Notes: a model not told the origin generated them from the sequence alone. Shown: positions 8,718 to 17,406, numbered from the stretch's first letter. The stretch: 64,000 nucleotides of DNA from Ruminococcus sp. (GCF_017549005.1 NZ_JAFYYT010000054.1:1-64000); one strand, 5' to 3'. Program-made: numbers and translations.

Positions 8718-9335
8718 TTACTCCCTCGTCTGAGGCGGTATCCCACCTATAAGGAGCTCATATTCCTCAGCTGTCAGAGGTCGGAAGTCTCCCTCCTTCA
8801 TGTCATTATCGAGAGAAAGTCCGCCTATGCTTTCCCTGCGGAGGTAGAATATCCTGCACCCCACAGCTTCCAGCATTCTTTTAACCTCATGCTTTTTTCC
8901 CTCATGAACAGTCAGAGTGGCGGCAAAAGCCGCTCCGTCGGGATTTTTCATGTATTTTTCACGGCGTTCAGGGGGCATGAAGTCCGCAAGCTCGCGGATA
9001 CGGTAATTTCTTATCAGGGTAAAAACCGCCTTTTTTGCGGTCATTCCCGCCATTTCAATGCCGTTTTCGAGCTTTTTCACCTTTTCTTCGTCCAAAGAGC
9101 CGATAGCGTAGAAGAAATAGGTCTTGCTGATATGCTTTGAGGGCTGCATTATCCTGAAATCCAGGTCGCCGTCGTCGGTGAGAATGAGGAGTCCGCAGGT
9201 ATCCATATCAAGCCTGCCCACAGGGTGGAGCTTCGCGGCAAGGTCGGCAGGGAAGTAGTCCATAACTGTTTTATGGACTGCGTCAGAGCGCGCAGTTACG
9301 CAGCCCTGCGGTTTATTGAACATAAAGTACAGCAT
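8718..9335 (-). CDS. RsuA/RluB/RluE-family pseudouridine synthase lacking an S4 domain
   Basis: Isomerises a uridine to pseudouridine in rRNA. The catalytic signature GRLDMDTCGLLILT (about residues 41-54) has the nucleophilic Asp of the TruB/RluA/RsuA fold, and the KPQG motif near the N-terminus is typical of the RsuA group. At 205 residues it lacks the roughly 50-residue N-terminal S4 RNA-binding domain that RsuA and RluB carry, so it resembles RluE-like forms; the exact target base cannot be read from sequence. The C-terminal half includes HEGKKHEVKRMLEAVGC, the conserved RNA-contact helix. GGGAG precedes the ATG. It appears monocistronic. Confidence 0.9.
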   Translation of the reverse strand: MLYFMFNKPQGCVTARSDAVHKTVMDYFPADLAAKLHPVGRLDMDTCGLLILTDDGDLDFRIMQPSKHISKTYFFYAIGSLDEEKVKKLENGIEMAGMTAKKAVFTLIRNYRIRELADFMPPERREKYMKNPDGAAFAATLTVHEGKKHEVKRMLEAVGCRIFYLRRESIGGLSLDNDMKEGDFRPLTAEEYELLIGGIPPQTRE

Positions 9336-9412
9336 TTTTGTCTCCCGGAGTTTTTATAATTTTTGTCATAGGAACATTATATCAGTCCCCAGTGGAAAAG
9401 TCAAACAGGGCA

Positions 9413-9447
9413 ACAAAAAAAGCGTAAAGAAATTCGTTTCCTTACGC
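9413..9447 (-). terminator. terminator of the ECF/multi-EF-hand operon
   Basis: On the minus strand GCGTAAGGAAA-CGAA-TTTCTTTACGC forms an 11-bp stem (one G-U pair) with a tetraloop, followed by seven T residues. Confidence 0.85.
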
Positions 9448-9511
9448 CTTTTTCGCATTTAAAATATCAGTTAGGGGTAAATTTTATTATATGAAATGAG
9501 CTGCGTGTAAC

Positions 9512-11521
9512 TCATTCAGTATAATTCTGCTTGTGATTGAGCAGACGGTTCTGGATCGCCAGTACGTCTGTAAGAGTGATACCGTTGTTCTTTCCGTCGA
9601 TATCTCCGTTGAGCCTTCCGCGGTCTGTAAGCTGGAACTTGTTTGGATTGGAGAGATACTGCATTATGAGTACGGCGTCAGCCATATCAACAGTTCCGTC
9701 ACAGTTAACGTCGCCGTCAAGAGCGTAAGGATCAATATTTGAGGTGTTCTGCGAGTCAGTCTTATCCGGAGGCGTATCATTGATATCCTCGTCATTGGTG
9801 AGCAGCACATACATCTGCGTAAAGAAGATATCGTAGATATCGCCGCTCGTTCCGTTCTGATTGAAGTCACAGCTGCTGTTGATGTTCTTCCACACATCAG
9901 CAGGTATTTTAAGGCTGCTGTTATTTGTATTTGCAGCGACTTCAAAAATGTAATCGCTTGCAACAGCGTAGTCCTTGTGGTCCACTGCTCCGTCCATATT
10001 AATGTCGGGAGCTGCCTGTTTTCCCGAGGCTACGTTTTCGCAGTAGGTCTTGAAGCCGTTCTCGAAAACTTCATTATCAAAGTGGAAATAGCTGTCCTCT
10101 TCGGGGATAACTCCTATTTCGACAGCACGGTAGTAGAGGCTGTCGCCGATGGAGTATTCCTTTGCATATCTGACTATGCTCTCGTAGAAATCATTTTCAA
10201 AGAACTCGGGCATAAGTGTCATATGGGAAGCAAAATAGTCTTCCAGTCCTGTTAAGAAGCAAGAAACTTCATCTGTATACTCGTATTTAACGAAAGGTCT
10301 TGCAAGGTACACAGCGTCGCAGTTCTTTTTGATATTATCGGGAAGAACGATCGCATTCGGACGGGGAGCTGTTGTATATCCGCCCTCAACGGGAACGATA
10401 TAGTTATCGAGGTAATTGTCGCCGTTGATCTTGAGATAGGTGAAGTCCTCGATATCCACATTTCCGTTCTTGTTCACATCGAGATCGATAATATCCTTGT
10501 CCACCATATCCTCTATGATATAGTGGTCGATCATGAGTTTGTGTGCAAAGCTGCTGACCGTATATGCAAATGATGATTCGCTGCTGTTTCCCGACTGGAG
10601 GGCGCTGTCCGGATCGCCATAGGCAGCGGGTGAAACATCGCTGTACGTCACCCTGTTGTTGATAAGACAGAAGCATACGAGGATATCAGCATCCTCAGAG
10701 CTTATCTTACCGTCCTGGTTGTAGTCGGCATTTTCAGCTATGAGCTGAACAGTCTCCTGTGGGATATTCAATTCGTTACCGGGAGCATCGTTTCCGCTGC
10801 CCGAGCAGTATTGATACAGCAGGCGGCAGTCCTCAAGGTCAGACTTACCGTTACTGTCAAGGTCGGTAAGCATACTGAGCTTTCTGATATTCTCGATACC
10901 GTTTTTCTGATTCGGGTATCTGTCATCGCTGACATAGTATTCGGTATTGACGTTTGAGATAACGTTTGAGACCGAAGCAGTGAGTGCAGAGAGGAATACA
11001 GGTATCCTCTGCATATCTACTCTCACTTCATGGATGGGAACATCGGGCTGAACTTCTGCTGCAGTTGTAGCGACTACAGGTACAGCCGCGATGGGTGAAG
11101 ACGTGACGGCGCTGTTTTTCACTGTATTATCGGTTAATTTCTTGTCAGTAGTGACAGTGCAGAAAGCCGCGGTAGTAACCGAGCTTGTCACTAAAGTATC
11201 TGCCCGTTTACGGGTCGTTTCCGTAACAGTTCCCGACAACGCCGTTGTTGTCCTCGTCGTCTTGTTTGTGTCATAAGCTGTTGTTGTGCTCATCTGATCC
11301 TGATCCGGAGTGGTTTCCGCAGGCGCAACGTTATTGATCTCAGGCGGAATTACTGCGTTATTGTATCGGTACATACCCTTACCGATCACTGCCGCAGTAC
11401 AGCAAGCAAACGCGGCGGCAGCAGCACTGTACTTCACGATCATTGCTTTTCGCTTGTCCTTTGCTATCTGCTCATCGCGCCGTCTGAGCACGGCTTGAGT
11501 GACCTTATCATAGTCCCGCAT
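9512..11521 (-). CDS. single-pass membrane protein with seven dockerin/EF-hand loops
   Basis: A 669-residue protein. A basic cytoplasmic tail of about 30 residues precedes one membrane helix (about 30-50), a Thr-rich linker (about 70-160) and a large ectodomain with seven calcium-loop motifs: DLDSNGKSDLED, DYNQDGKISSED, DVNKNGNVDIED, DINMDGAVDHKD, DFNQNGTSGDIYD, DVNCDGTVDMAD and DIDGKNNGITLTD. Six can be paired and the last pair looks like a canonical type-I dockerin. The start at 11521 has AAGGAGG 9 nt upstream, inside the end of the upstream ECF sigma gene, which it overlaps by 14 nt; translation is probably coupled. By position and topology it could be the anti-sigma or sensor partner, with the ectodomain binding cohesins or reporting calcium. 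No known anti-sigma domain is recognisable in the short tail, so this is inference. Confidence 0.75.
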   Translation of the reverse strand: MRDYDKVTQAVLRRRDEQIAKDKRKAMIVKYSAAAAAFACCTAAVIGKGMYRYNNAVIPPEINNVAPAETTPDQDQMSTTTAYDTNKTTRTTTALSGTVTETTRKRADTLVTSSVTTAAFCTVTTDKKLTDNTVKNSAVTSSPIAAVPVVATTAAEVQPDVPIHEVRVDMQRIPVFLSALTASVSNVISNVNTEYYVSDDRYPNQKNGIENIRKLSMLTDLDSNGKSDLEDCRLLYQYCSGSGNDAPGNELNIPQETVQLIAENADYNQDGKISSEDADILVCFCLINNRVTYSDVSPAAYGDPDSALQSGNSSESSFAYTVSSFAHKLMIDHYIIEDMVDKDIIDLDVNKNGNVDIEDFTYLKINGDNYLDNYIVPVEGGYTTAPRPNAIVLPDNIKKNCDAVYLARPFVKYEYTDEVSCFLTGLEDYFASHMTLMPEFFENDFYESIVRYAKEYSIGDSLYYRAVEIGVIPEEDSYFHFDNEVFENGFKTYCENVASGKQAAPDINMDGAVDHKDYAVASDYIFEVAANTNNSSLKIPADVWKNINSSCDFNQNGTSGDIYDIFFTQMYVLLTNDEDINDTPPDKTDSQNTSNIDPYALDGDVNCDGTVDMADAVLIMQYLSNPNKFQLTDRGRLNGDIDGKNNGITLTDVLAIQNRLLNHKQNYTE

Positions 11522-12062
11522 ACGTAATTCCCTCCTTTTCAAGTTCAGTTTTCAGAGCTTTTTTGGCTTGATATAAAAGATTTGTGATCTGTTTGTTACT
11601 CTTCTTCATTATCACCGCCGTTTCAGCATTTGAAAAGCCTTCGAGATATATCAGGTGTATCACCTGACGATATTCGTCTTTCAGATTTGAAATAGCCCTG
11701 TGAATGATAGCTTTTCTCTCTTCTTTGATATAAGCTTCTTCCACATCAATATCAGAGTTAAGCTCCGTACAATCGTCAAAGGACACAGATTTACAGCCCT
11801 TGCGCTTCCTGAGACTGTCTATCGCAAGATTCCTTGCAATGGCGTACAGCCAGGTCTTGAAGGAGCTTTTCCCCGTATATCGCGGCTTTTTGTAAGCCAG
11901 TCGGAAAAAGGTCTCTTCCATCAGCTCTTCTGCTTCAGAAAGATTATTGGTGAAGCTGTTCAGAAATGCGATGAGCCCGTCCATGTACTCGCGGACCAGC
12001 TCTCCCATAGCGGCATCATCACCGGCAAGATAACGGCTGTAGCTACTTGCACCATTATCCAT
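11508..12062 (-). CDS. ECF-type RNA polymerase sigma factor coupled to the multi-EF-hand protein
   Basis: A 184-residue ECF sigma factor. Region 2 shows AEELMEETFFRLAYKKPRY and the SSFKTWLYAIARNLAIDSLRKRK helix typical of sigma region 2.2-2.4. Region 4 shows LKDEYRQVIHLIYLEGFSNAETAVIMKKS and NLLYQAKKALK, the -35 recognition helix-turn-helix. AAGGAG lies 7 nt before the ATG. Its 3' end overlaps the membrane protein gene, so sigma factor and partner are made together. A sigma-A promoter at 12370-12398 would transcribe the operon with a leader of about 300 nt. A CGTCTAATA element at 12099-12107 resembles an ECF -10 box, but no matching -35 box is clear. Confidence 0.9.
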   Translation of the reverse strand: MDNGASSYSRYLAGDDAAMGELVREYMDGLIAFLNSFTNNLSEAEELMEETFFRLAYKKPRYTGKSSFKTWLYAIARNLAIDSLRKRKGCKSVSFDDCTELNSDIDVEEAYIKEERKAIIHRAISNLKDEYRQVIHLIYLEGFSNAETAVIMKKSNKQITNLLYQAKKALKTELEKEGITYAGL

Positions 12063-12369
12063 TGACAGGCTCCTTTCCGAAAATTTTGCCTTTCACTATA
12101 TTAGACGTAAATTTTTTCCGATTATCTTAGTAATTTCAGGAATTTTTTCAAAAAAATTTTTTGAGCTGCGATTTTTGCCGAAATATCGCAGAAAAATATT
12201 TCCGATAATGGCAGCAGAATTTTCTGTTTTATTTGCGGACGGGGCTGCTGCCGGTACAGATACCGTATCTGGTCCGTATATCGGGCGGCGGACATATAAA
12301 AACCGCCGGGAAAGTAATTTTACCATTCAGTATTACGTTTTCGTGAAATGCGTCCGCTTTCTATATTAA

Positions 12370-12398
12370 ATTATAACATGAGCAGGCTCGGATTGCAA
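12370..12398 (-). promoter_or_regulatory. sigma-A promoter of the ECF/multi-EF-hand operon
   Basis: On the minus strand TTGCAA (12398-12393) and TATAAT (12375-12370) are 17 nt apart. This is the only strong promoter between the CotH gene and the sigma gene, about 305 nt upstream of the sigma start. Confidence 0.65.
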
Positions 12399-12418
12399 TG
12401 GGAAATGGAAAAAATGGG

Positions 12419-12447
12419 AGAAAAAAGCGGCAGTCCGAAACTGCCGC
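12419..12447 (-). terminator. terminator downstream of the CotH gene
   Basis: Stem GCGGCAG / CTGCCGC with a 7-nt loop, followed on the minus strand by a run of six T residues. Confidence 0.8.
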
Positions 12448-12556
12448 CGAAGAAGTGTAGATAAGGCGATAAACAAGCGGAGAAAAGAATATCGCCTGTA
12501 TATCTGATATGTTTTTTGGATCTATATTGATTTTCTCAAAAATTTCCCTTTATATT

Positions 12557-15268
12557 TCAGTTATTTCCCTTTAAAAGCTCTTTCCTCATTGCGATTATGT
12601 CGAATACGTCTATTATTCCGTCCTCGCAGAGGTCAGCGTTCTTCCAGTTTGCAAGCTCCACGCTGTTGTCGGCTGTGAGCCATCTCTGCAGGAGCACCAG
12701 GTCTACAACATTGAATTCTCCGTCGGAATTTGCGTCGCCGCGGACGTCGGAGGTATAAACAGCCTCAACTGTAGCGTCAGATGTGAGCTTGAAGCTGATA
12801 GTTGCAGAAGTCTTATCGCCATCGGTTATCTGTGCGCCCTTGACTATCCAGTGTGAGAATGTGCGTCCCTCCTCGGGAACAGCGGTGATAGTCATATCGT
12901 AATCGGAGTGGTAATTGCCGCTCCAGCCGTCGGTCTTGCCGAGGTCGAGGGTGTTGAGCTTTATGCTGCCGTTGCCGGCGTGATTGCTGACGGTGAGCTT
13001 ATACGGAGCAGCCGAGAGCTTTGCAGCGGAACGTGTAGTGCTTTCCGCATACGAATAGCGCTTTGAATAGAAATTGAGTACTGTGGATATAGCGCCGTCA
13101 AATCTGTTTTCTCCGCTTCCGCCTGAAAGGCTGTTTGAATTGAATCGTGCGAATGTATCGAGTACCTGCTGTCTGTAGTTGTTCTTATAGTAGTTGATAG
13201 TTTCTGCTGTTTTTTCTGTTGTGAAGTTGAAATTCGCAAGATCCATCATAGTTCTTGAGAAATCGAGCCTGAACTTATCGTTTTTCATGAGAGCTGTGAA
13301 CATTTTGCCTATATCGCTGTTTGTGCTGCTGATACGTCTGTAGCAGTCGGCAGAGAAGGACTTGTCACTGCTGCCGTAAAGTCCCTGTCCCGACTCTGTA
13401 TCGAAGAGTATCATTCTCCACTTTCCGTCTGCATAGGGATTGGTCTCGTCGATAGTGTCGGAGCGCCATGCGGTATAGTTTCTCTGCGGCCAGTCTGCGT
13501 TAGCCCAGTATATCTGAGCTGCAAAATAGTCCATGAAGCCCTGTACATCGACCTTATTGCAGAATTCGTCATAGGAAATGCTTCCGCCTGCAACGCCCTT
13601 GCAGAGCTCGTTCCAGTCGCTGAGGTCCTGCTCTGAGCCCTCATCGAGGTCGCCGTTCTTTATCATGGCTACGCTGCTTTTCTTAACGCCGTAGTGGGAG
13701 CTGAGATAGTCCTTGCCGATCTTTTCCATCATCTGATAAATGCCCCAGAACTCGCCGTCTATGAACACTATGCACTCGGTAGTAGCCTGATATGCAAAGG
13801 CTCTGTCGGTGATAAGGCTCTGATTTATGCTGTCGCGGAAGAAAGCGTAAGTATTGTCGTTTCCGCCGTTGCGGAGGACAAGACCGTCGTACTTCTTTAT
13901 AGCCTTGCCATTTTTAGCCTTTGTAGCCTTGCCCGAGAAGAGGTCGTAGTCGAATTCGGGTGTGCCGTAGTCCTCACGGGTATAAACGGTGAAGCTTTTC
14001 TGCGGCAGGCTTCTTGAGTAGTTGCCCTTTATGCGGATACCCACGTTCTGCTCAAGGACCTTTTCGCCGTTGTCGAAGAGAGTGAATGAAGCCTCGCGCT
14101 CCCAGTCTCTGCCGCGCATTGTATAGTTTGCAGGCATTTCCCACGGATTGCCGGCTCTCTGACGGGGAACTCTGTTATCCTCGGGCTCCCTGTGCTCGGG
14201 ACCGTTTTCCTCCTTGGGCTTTTCATCTTCCTTGGGACGTTCGCCCTCCTTTGGCTTGTCGTCCTCCTTAGGCTTGTCGTCAGGCTGCTGCTGACCGCCG
14301 TATGCCTGTCCGAGGCAGTATATACCGTTTTCATAGCCGAAAAGGTTATCGGGGTCTGTAACCAGTGAAACGACCTTCATTTTCGGATAATAGCCTGAAT
14401 TCGTCTTGCCTATGAGATAAGTCTTTGTAACGGTATCGCTTATGCGACCCTCGCTGTCGACCGATACAGCGCGTATTACAGCAGCCTTGTCCACGGTGCT
14501 GCGCGGAGCTTCCGCTCTGCCGGGAACTATATCGGTACGTGCGCTCAGACGGTTCTGAGTGTCGGACATATCCTCAACGGTGATAGGTCCGGAGTACTTC
14601 TCGGACTCTGTGGTAGGGTCGCTTCCGTCAGTGGTGTAGTATATTGTGCAGCCCTCGTCGGCTGTGAGGGTAAGTGAGAAGCTGTTGTCATAGAAGCCGC
14701 TGTCCTGTGAAAAAGCAGGCTGGTGTACGGCATTGCTGCCCTCGGGAGCAGTATTTGTCTGTGCAGGAGTACATTTGAGGGTGTAGAACTCGCCGCTTCC
14801 GTCGGGATACTGTCCGTATGAGGCGTCCTCGGCAATTGAGCCGAAGGTGATAGTGTGAGCAGTTTTGCCCTGTGCGTCCGTGAGAACTATGGTCTCGCCC
14901 GAGGTGGAAAGTCCGAAGGGAGCTATTTTGCTGTCATTTGCAGCTGCGTCGCTGTCGCAGAAGACTACCAGTCTTTCGCCTGCCTTGATAGCCGTACCCT
15001 CGGGGAAGGTGTAAAGATAGGGCTTTTCTTCCTTGTCGGAAAGTCCCCAGCCCGAAATGTTAGCTTCCTGACTGCCGCTGTTGTACAGCTCTATCCAGTC
15101 GTAAAAGTTTCCGTCAGCAGCCTGATAGGTGCTGTTCTTGGCGCAGACCTCATTCAGTGTGACAGCTGCGCTGTCCTCGGCGTTTACAGGGAGATATGCA
15201 GCGGATTGCATTATTATGCCAAGGCATAATATCCCCGAAACGGTTTTGCTTTTGAAATGCTTTTTCAT
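12557..15268 (-). CDS. secreted CotH kinase with lamin-tail domain and C-terminal dockerin
   Basis: A 903-residue exported protein. A signal peptide (1-30) is followed by a lamin-tail domain (about 35-165; LNEVCAKNS, DWIELYNSG, ISGWGLSD), a chitobiase/hexosaminidase-type beta domain (about 185-285; TIYYTTDGSDPT), a charged linker of degenerate KPKE units (about 329-360), and a CotH kinase domain (about 296-720). The kinase shows RIKGNYSRSLPQKSF, GLVLRNGGND, GEFWGIYQMMEKI and MILFDTESGQG, matching nucleotide- and metal-binding motifs of this secretory kinase family. A Gly-rich beta domain and a type-I dockerin (about 840-900; DANSDGEFNVVD, DLCEDGIIDVFD) end the protein. CotH proteins phosphorylate coat proteins in Bacillus; dockerin-bearing versions are known in ruminococcal cellulosomes with unclear roles. 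AGGAGG precedes the ATG. Confidence 0.9.
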   Translation of the reverse strand: MKKHFKSKTVSGILCLGIIMQSAAYLPVNAEDSAAVTLNEVCAKNSTYQAADGNFYDWIELYNSGSQEANISGWGLSDKEEKPYLYTFPEGTAIKAGERLVVFCDSDAAANDSKIAPFGLSTSGETIVLTDAQGKTAHTITFGSIAEDASYGQYPDGSGEFYTLKCTPAQTNTAPEGSNAVHQPAFSQDSGFYDNSFSLTLTADEGCTIYYTTDGSDPTTESEKYSGPITVEDMSDTQNRLSARTDIVPGRAEAPRSTVDKAAVIRAVSVDSEGRISDTVTKTYLIGKTNSGYYPKMKVVSLVTDPDNLFGYENGIYCLGQAYGGQQQPDDKPKEDDKPKEGERPKEDEKPKEENGPEHREPEDNRVPRQRAGNPWEMPANYTMRGRDWEREASFTLFDNGEKVLEQNVGIRIKGNYSRSLPQKSFTVYTREDYGTPEFDYDLFSGKATKAKNGKAIKKYDGLVLRNGGNDNTYAFFRDSINQSLITDRAFAYQATTECIVFIDGEFWGIYQMMEKIGKDYLSSHYGVKKSSVAMIKNGDLDEGSEQDLSDWNELCKGVAGGSISYDEFCNKVDVQGFMDYFAAQIYWANADWPQRNYTAWRSDTIDETNPYADGKWRMILFDTESGQGLYGSSDKSFSADCYRRISSTNSDIGKMFTALMKNDKFRLDFSRTMMDLANFNFTTEKTAETINYYKNNYRQQVLDTFARFNSNSLSGGSGENRFDGAISTVLNFYSKRYSYAESTTRSAAKLSAAPYKLTVSNHAGNGSIKLNTLDLGKTDGWSGNYHSDYDMTITAVPEEGRTFSHWIVKGAQITDGDKTSATISFKLTSDATVEAVYTSDVRGDANSDGEFNVVDLVLLQRWLTADNSVELANWKNADLCEDGIIDVFDIIAMRKELLKGNN

Positions 15269-15291
15269 GTTTTCCTCCTATATTTACTATT

Positions 15292-15316
15292 CCTGCTTAT
15301 AAAGCAGGTCTTTTTT
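15292..15316. other. hairpin just upstream of the CotH ribosome binding site
   Basis: CCTGCTT-ATA-AAGCAGG is a perfect 7-bp hairpin. On the minus strand it lies in the CotH 5' leader about 10 nt before the AGGAGG. On the plus strand it is followed by TCTTTTTT and would look like a terminator, yet no plus-strand gene lies upstream. Confidence 0.5.
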
Positions 15317-15391
15317 ACGTTTTGCTATTCTTTAAAATATTTATCTGTAATTATCTCTATTTATATAAAAGTATCTTTTAATTGCATAATA

Positions 15392-15421
15392 ATTATATCA
15401 TACGTCAGGCAGGGGATTCAA
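15392..15421 (-). promoter_or_regulatory. sigma-A-like promoter of the CotH gene
   Basis: On the minus strand TTGAAT (15421-15416) and TATAAT (15397-15392) with an 18-nt spacer. Confidence 0.6.
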
Positions 15422-15633
15422 CCGAAAAAAGGCAGATTTAGGGTAAAAAACGAGGATTTTCGCATGAACTCCGCGTTTTTTCTGCTTTTGACATAAGCCT
15501 GTACCGAGCTGTGCAGGAACTGTAGGATATAGCTGCAAAAAATAGTATGAGAGGGAATAGCCGCGTAAAAAATCTTCACAGTAAAGAATACGCAGCTGCC
15601 CCTCTCGGAAACGGTGTAACACGAGAGATTTTA

Positions 15634-15664
15634 ATAAAAAAGAGCATGATAATTATTATCATGC
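15634..15664 (-). terminator. terminator of the GGDEF gene
   Basis: A 9-bp perfect stem GCATGATAA / TTATCATGC with a 3-nt loop, followed on the minus strand by CTCTTTTTTATT. Confidence 0.8.
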
Positions 15665-15702
15665 CCTCATATAATTAAAACGAGAATTTTATTATGTAAA
15701 GA

Positions 15703-17127
15703 TCAGCCCTTCCGTCTGCGGTCGGGGTGTTTTTCGTAGAACTGCTGCTTGTTTTTGTACATACTCTTATCGGCGTCGCTCATAGCCTTACGGATATCGC
15801 AGTCAACGTCGTCATAGCAGTAGCCGAGTGAAAAGCTGACATTTCCGTCGGTCTCCGAGTAATCGCTCAGCTTTTTCACGCGGTTTTCCAGCTCTTCACG
15901 GGAAATACCGGTGACTATAGCCATGAATTCATCGCCGCCTGCACGGTAGATCTCGCCGTCGAAGAAAACGTCCTTGAACACATCAGCTGCTGCTTTGAGC
16001 AGATTATCGCCTGCAACATGACCGCCGCTGTCGTTGACCTGTTTGAGACCGTTGAGGTCGGCATATACGACTGCAAGACTTTCCGGCTTGCTGCTGCTCT
16101 TTATGAGCTCGTCGATACGCTTGTTCATGGCGTTGCGGTTGTAAACGTCCGTCAGCATATCAACTGTGCTCATGGTCTCAAGCTGCTCAAGAAGCTGATT
16201 GTTCGCTATCTCGGAAGCCACGAAATAAGAGGTAGTCTCAAGTGTAGCACGTATCCTTACGGTATTCTCAGTATCGAAGTTTATCGCCCATATATAGCCG
16301 AGAGTTTCACCGTTGAAATAAAGGGGATAGAGAACTATGCTCTTTATCCCCGAATCCTCCATCGACTTGCACCAAACGGGATTTCTCTCGCGGAGGACCT
16401 CCATATCGCTCTCATTCTGGATTATAAGGCAGGTGCTGCCTGCGATAGTGTCCTTCCAGGTCTCGACAATACTGAAAAAGTCGGAGTAGTTGTTTTTTAG
16501 GTATTCTTCAACAGGAAGCAGTCCCAGCTCCAGAGCTGATGCGTCGCAGAGCACAGAGTACTCTCTCTCGCTGAAATCGGTAAGGAATATGCAGCATACC
16601 TGGGCTCCGCACATTTCGCGTATATCGGAGATTACCTCGTCCATAGTGTGTCTGAAATCATCGGTGCTGCGGAGCTTTATGCAGGTCTCAAGAACAGAAG
16701 CCGATACCGATGAATCTACATTGGACATACGCTTTGTGTCTGCTTCGGGGGTGAGTTCCTGAGTATATATACAGTAATAAGTATTCGGTTTGTCGGAGGT
16801 GATGGGTATCATATACATATCTACCCAGAATGGGTATCTTTCGGGGTGCATATATGTGTGGAACGTCTTTTTCAGCACCGCAGACGCATAGCAGGCGCTC
16901 TCGAAATTCAGATCCTTGGGGATATATCTTTCATAAGGTGAATCCGGCACAAATGTATTGTCCAGCATTTCCGCAAAGGCGATATTGTCGGGACTTTCTA
17001 TAGAATTGACATACGGCTTATTGCCTGCAACTATACGGATGTTGCCGTAGCTTCCGTCGGGAAATACCTCCACGGAAATGATACAGGTCATTGGCTCAAA
17101 GCTGTCGGCAAGCGCTTGAAGATCCAT
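15703..17127 (-). CDS. GAF-GGDEF diguanylate cyclase
   Basis: A 474-residue cytoplasmic protein likely to make cyclic di-GMP from GTP. Residues 1-125 form a PAS-like domain, about 145-310 a GAF domain, and about 320-470 a GGDEF domain with an intact active site (RAGGDEF, GGDEF at 397-401) and the usual DMLTDVYNRNAM entry and YADLNGLKQVND metal-binding motif. There is no RxxD inhibitory site at the usual place five residues before GGDEF, so product inhibition may be weak. No EAL or HD-GYP partner, flagellar gene or PilZ gene is nearby, although an orphan prepilin occurs 40 kb away. A sigma-A promoter lies at 17164-17192. Confidence 0.9.
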   Translation of the reverse strand: MDLQALADSFEPMTCIISVEVFPDGSYGNIRIVAGNKPYVNSIESPDNIAFAEMLDNTFVPDSPYERYIPKDLNFESACYASAVLKKTFHTYMHPERYPFWVDMYMIPITSDKPNTYYCIYTQELTPEADTKRMSNVDSSVSASVLETCIKLRSTDDFRHTMDEVISDIREMCGAQVCCIFLTDFSEREYSVLCDASALELGLLPVEEYLKNNYSDFFSIVETWKDTIAGSTCLIIQNESDMEVLRERNPVWCKSMEDSGIKSIVLYPLYFNGETLGYIWAINFDTENTVRIRATLETTSYFVASEIANNQLLEQLETMSTVDMLTDVYNRNAMNKRIDELIKSSSKPESLAVVYADLNGLKQVNDSGGHVAGDNLLKAAADVFKDVFFDGEIYRAGGDEFMAIVTGISREELENRVKKLSDYSETDGNVSFSLGYCYDDVDCDIRKAMSDADKSMYKNKQQFYEKHPDRRRKG

Positions 17128-17163
17128 AGCTTCACCTTCCGTTCTAAAATTACTTCGTTTATG

Positions 17164-17192
17164 ATTATACCATATTTTTTTGTGATTGTCCA
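17164..17192 (-). promoter_or_regulatory. sigma-A promoter of the GGDEF gene
   Basis: On the minus strand TGGACA (17192-17187), a 17-nt spacer and TATAAT (17169-17164). Confidence 0.65.
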
Positions 17193-17315
17193 GCAGAATA
17201 TGTTGAAAGTTACATTTTCTTTAAAAAAATCAAAATAAAGGAAATTGGCTTATGTAAGTATTATACCAAAAACACGTGTAAAAGTCAATCATATAACTAA
17301 AACTCCCCCTGCTTG

Positions 17316-17344
17316 TTGACTTTTCGGGCTGTATCTGCTACAAT
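17316..17344 (+). promoter_or_regulatory. sigma-A promoter of the SGNH lipoprotein gene
   Basis: TTGACT (17316-17321), a 17-nt spacer and TACAAT (17339-17344). Confidence 0.75.
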
Positions 17345-17406
17345 AGGGGAGTATCCGGTATGAGAAAGAGTTTATTGAACGCTTTTTCGGAAAAGAGGTC
17401 TTTAGA

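Larger units (their letters stand above)
12063..12556. other. intergenic region: long leader of the ECF operon and CotH terminator
   Basis: No gene is supported. It contains the CotH terminator (12419-12447), a sigma-A promoter pointing left, and about 300 nt of AT-rich leader with short inverted repeats (for example GGCGG/CCGCC near 12288-12308) but no recognisable riboswitch. Short open frames on both strands here lack ribosome binding sites. Confidence 0.5.
15269..15702. other. intergenic region upstream of the CotH gene
   Basis: No gene is supported. It holds a 5'-leader hairpin (15292-15308), a sigma-A promoter for the CotH gene (15392-15421) and the terminator of the GGDEF gene (15634-15664). 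Confidence 0.6.

Noticed and set aside
12099-12135. CGTCTAATA as an autoregulatory ECF promoter of the second ECF gene
   Set aside because: It looks like a -10 box, but no plausible -35 element lies about 16 nt upstream. Mentioned in the gene entry only.
12096-12369. Two short open frames on opposite strands in the ECF leader
   Set aside because: Neither has a ribosome binding site, and their composition is that of AT-rich non-coding DNA.
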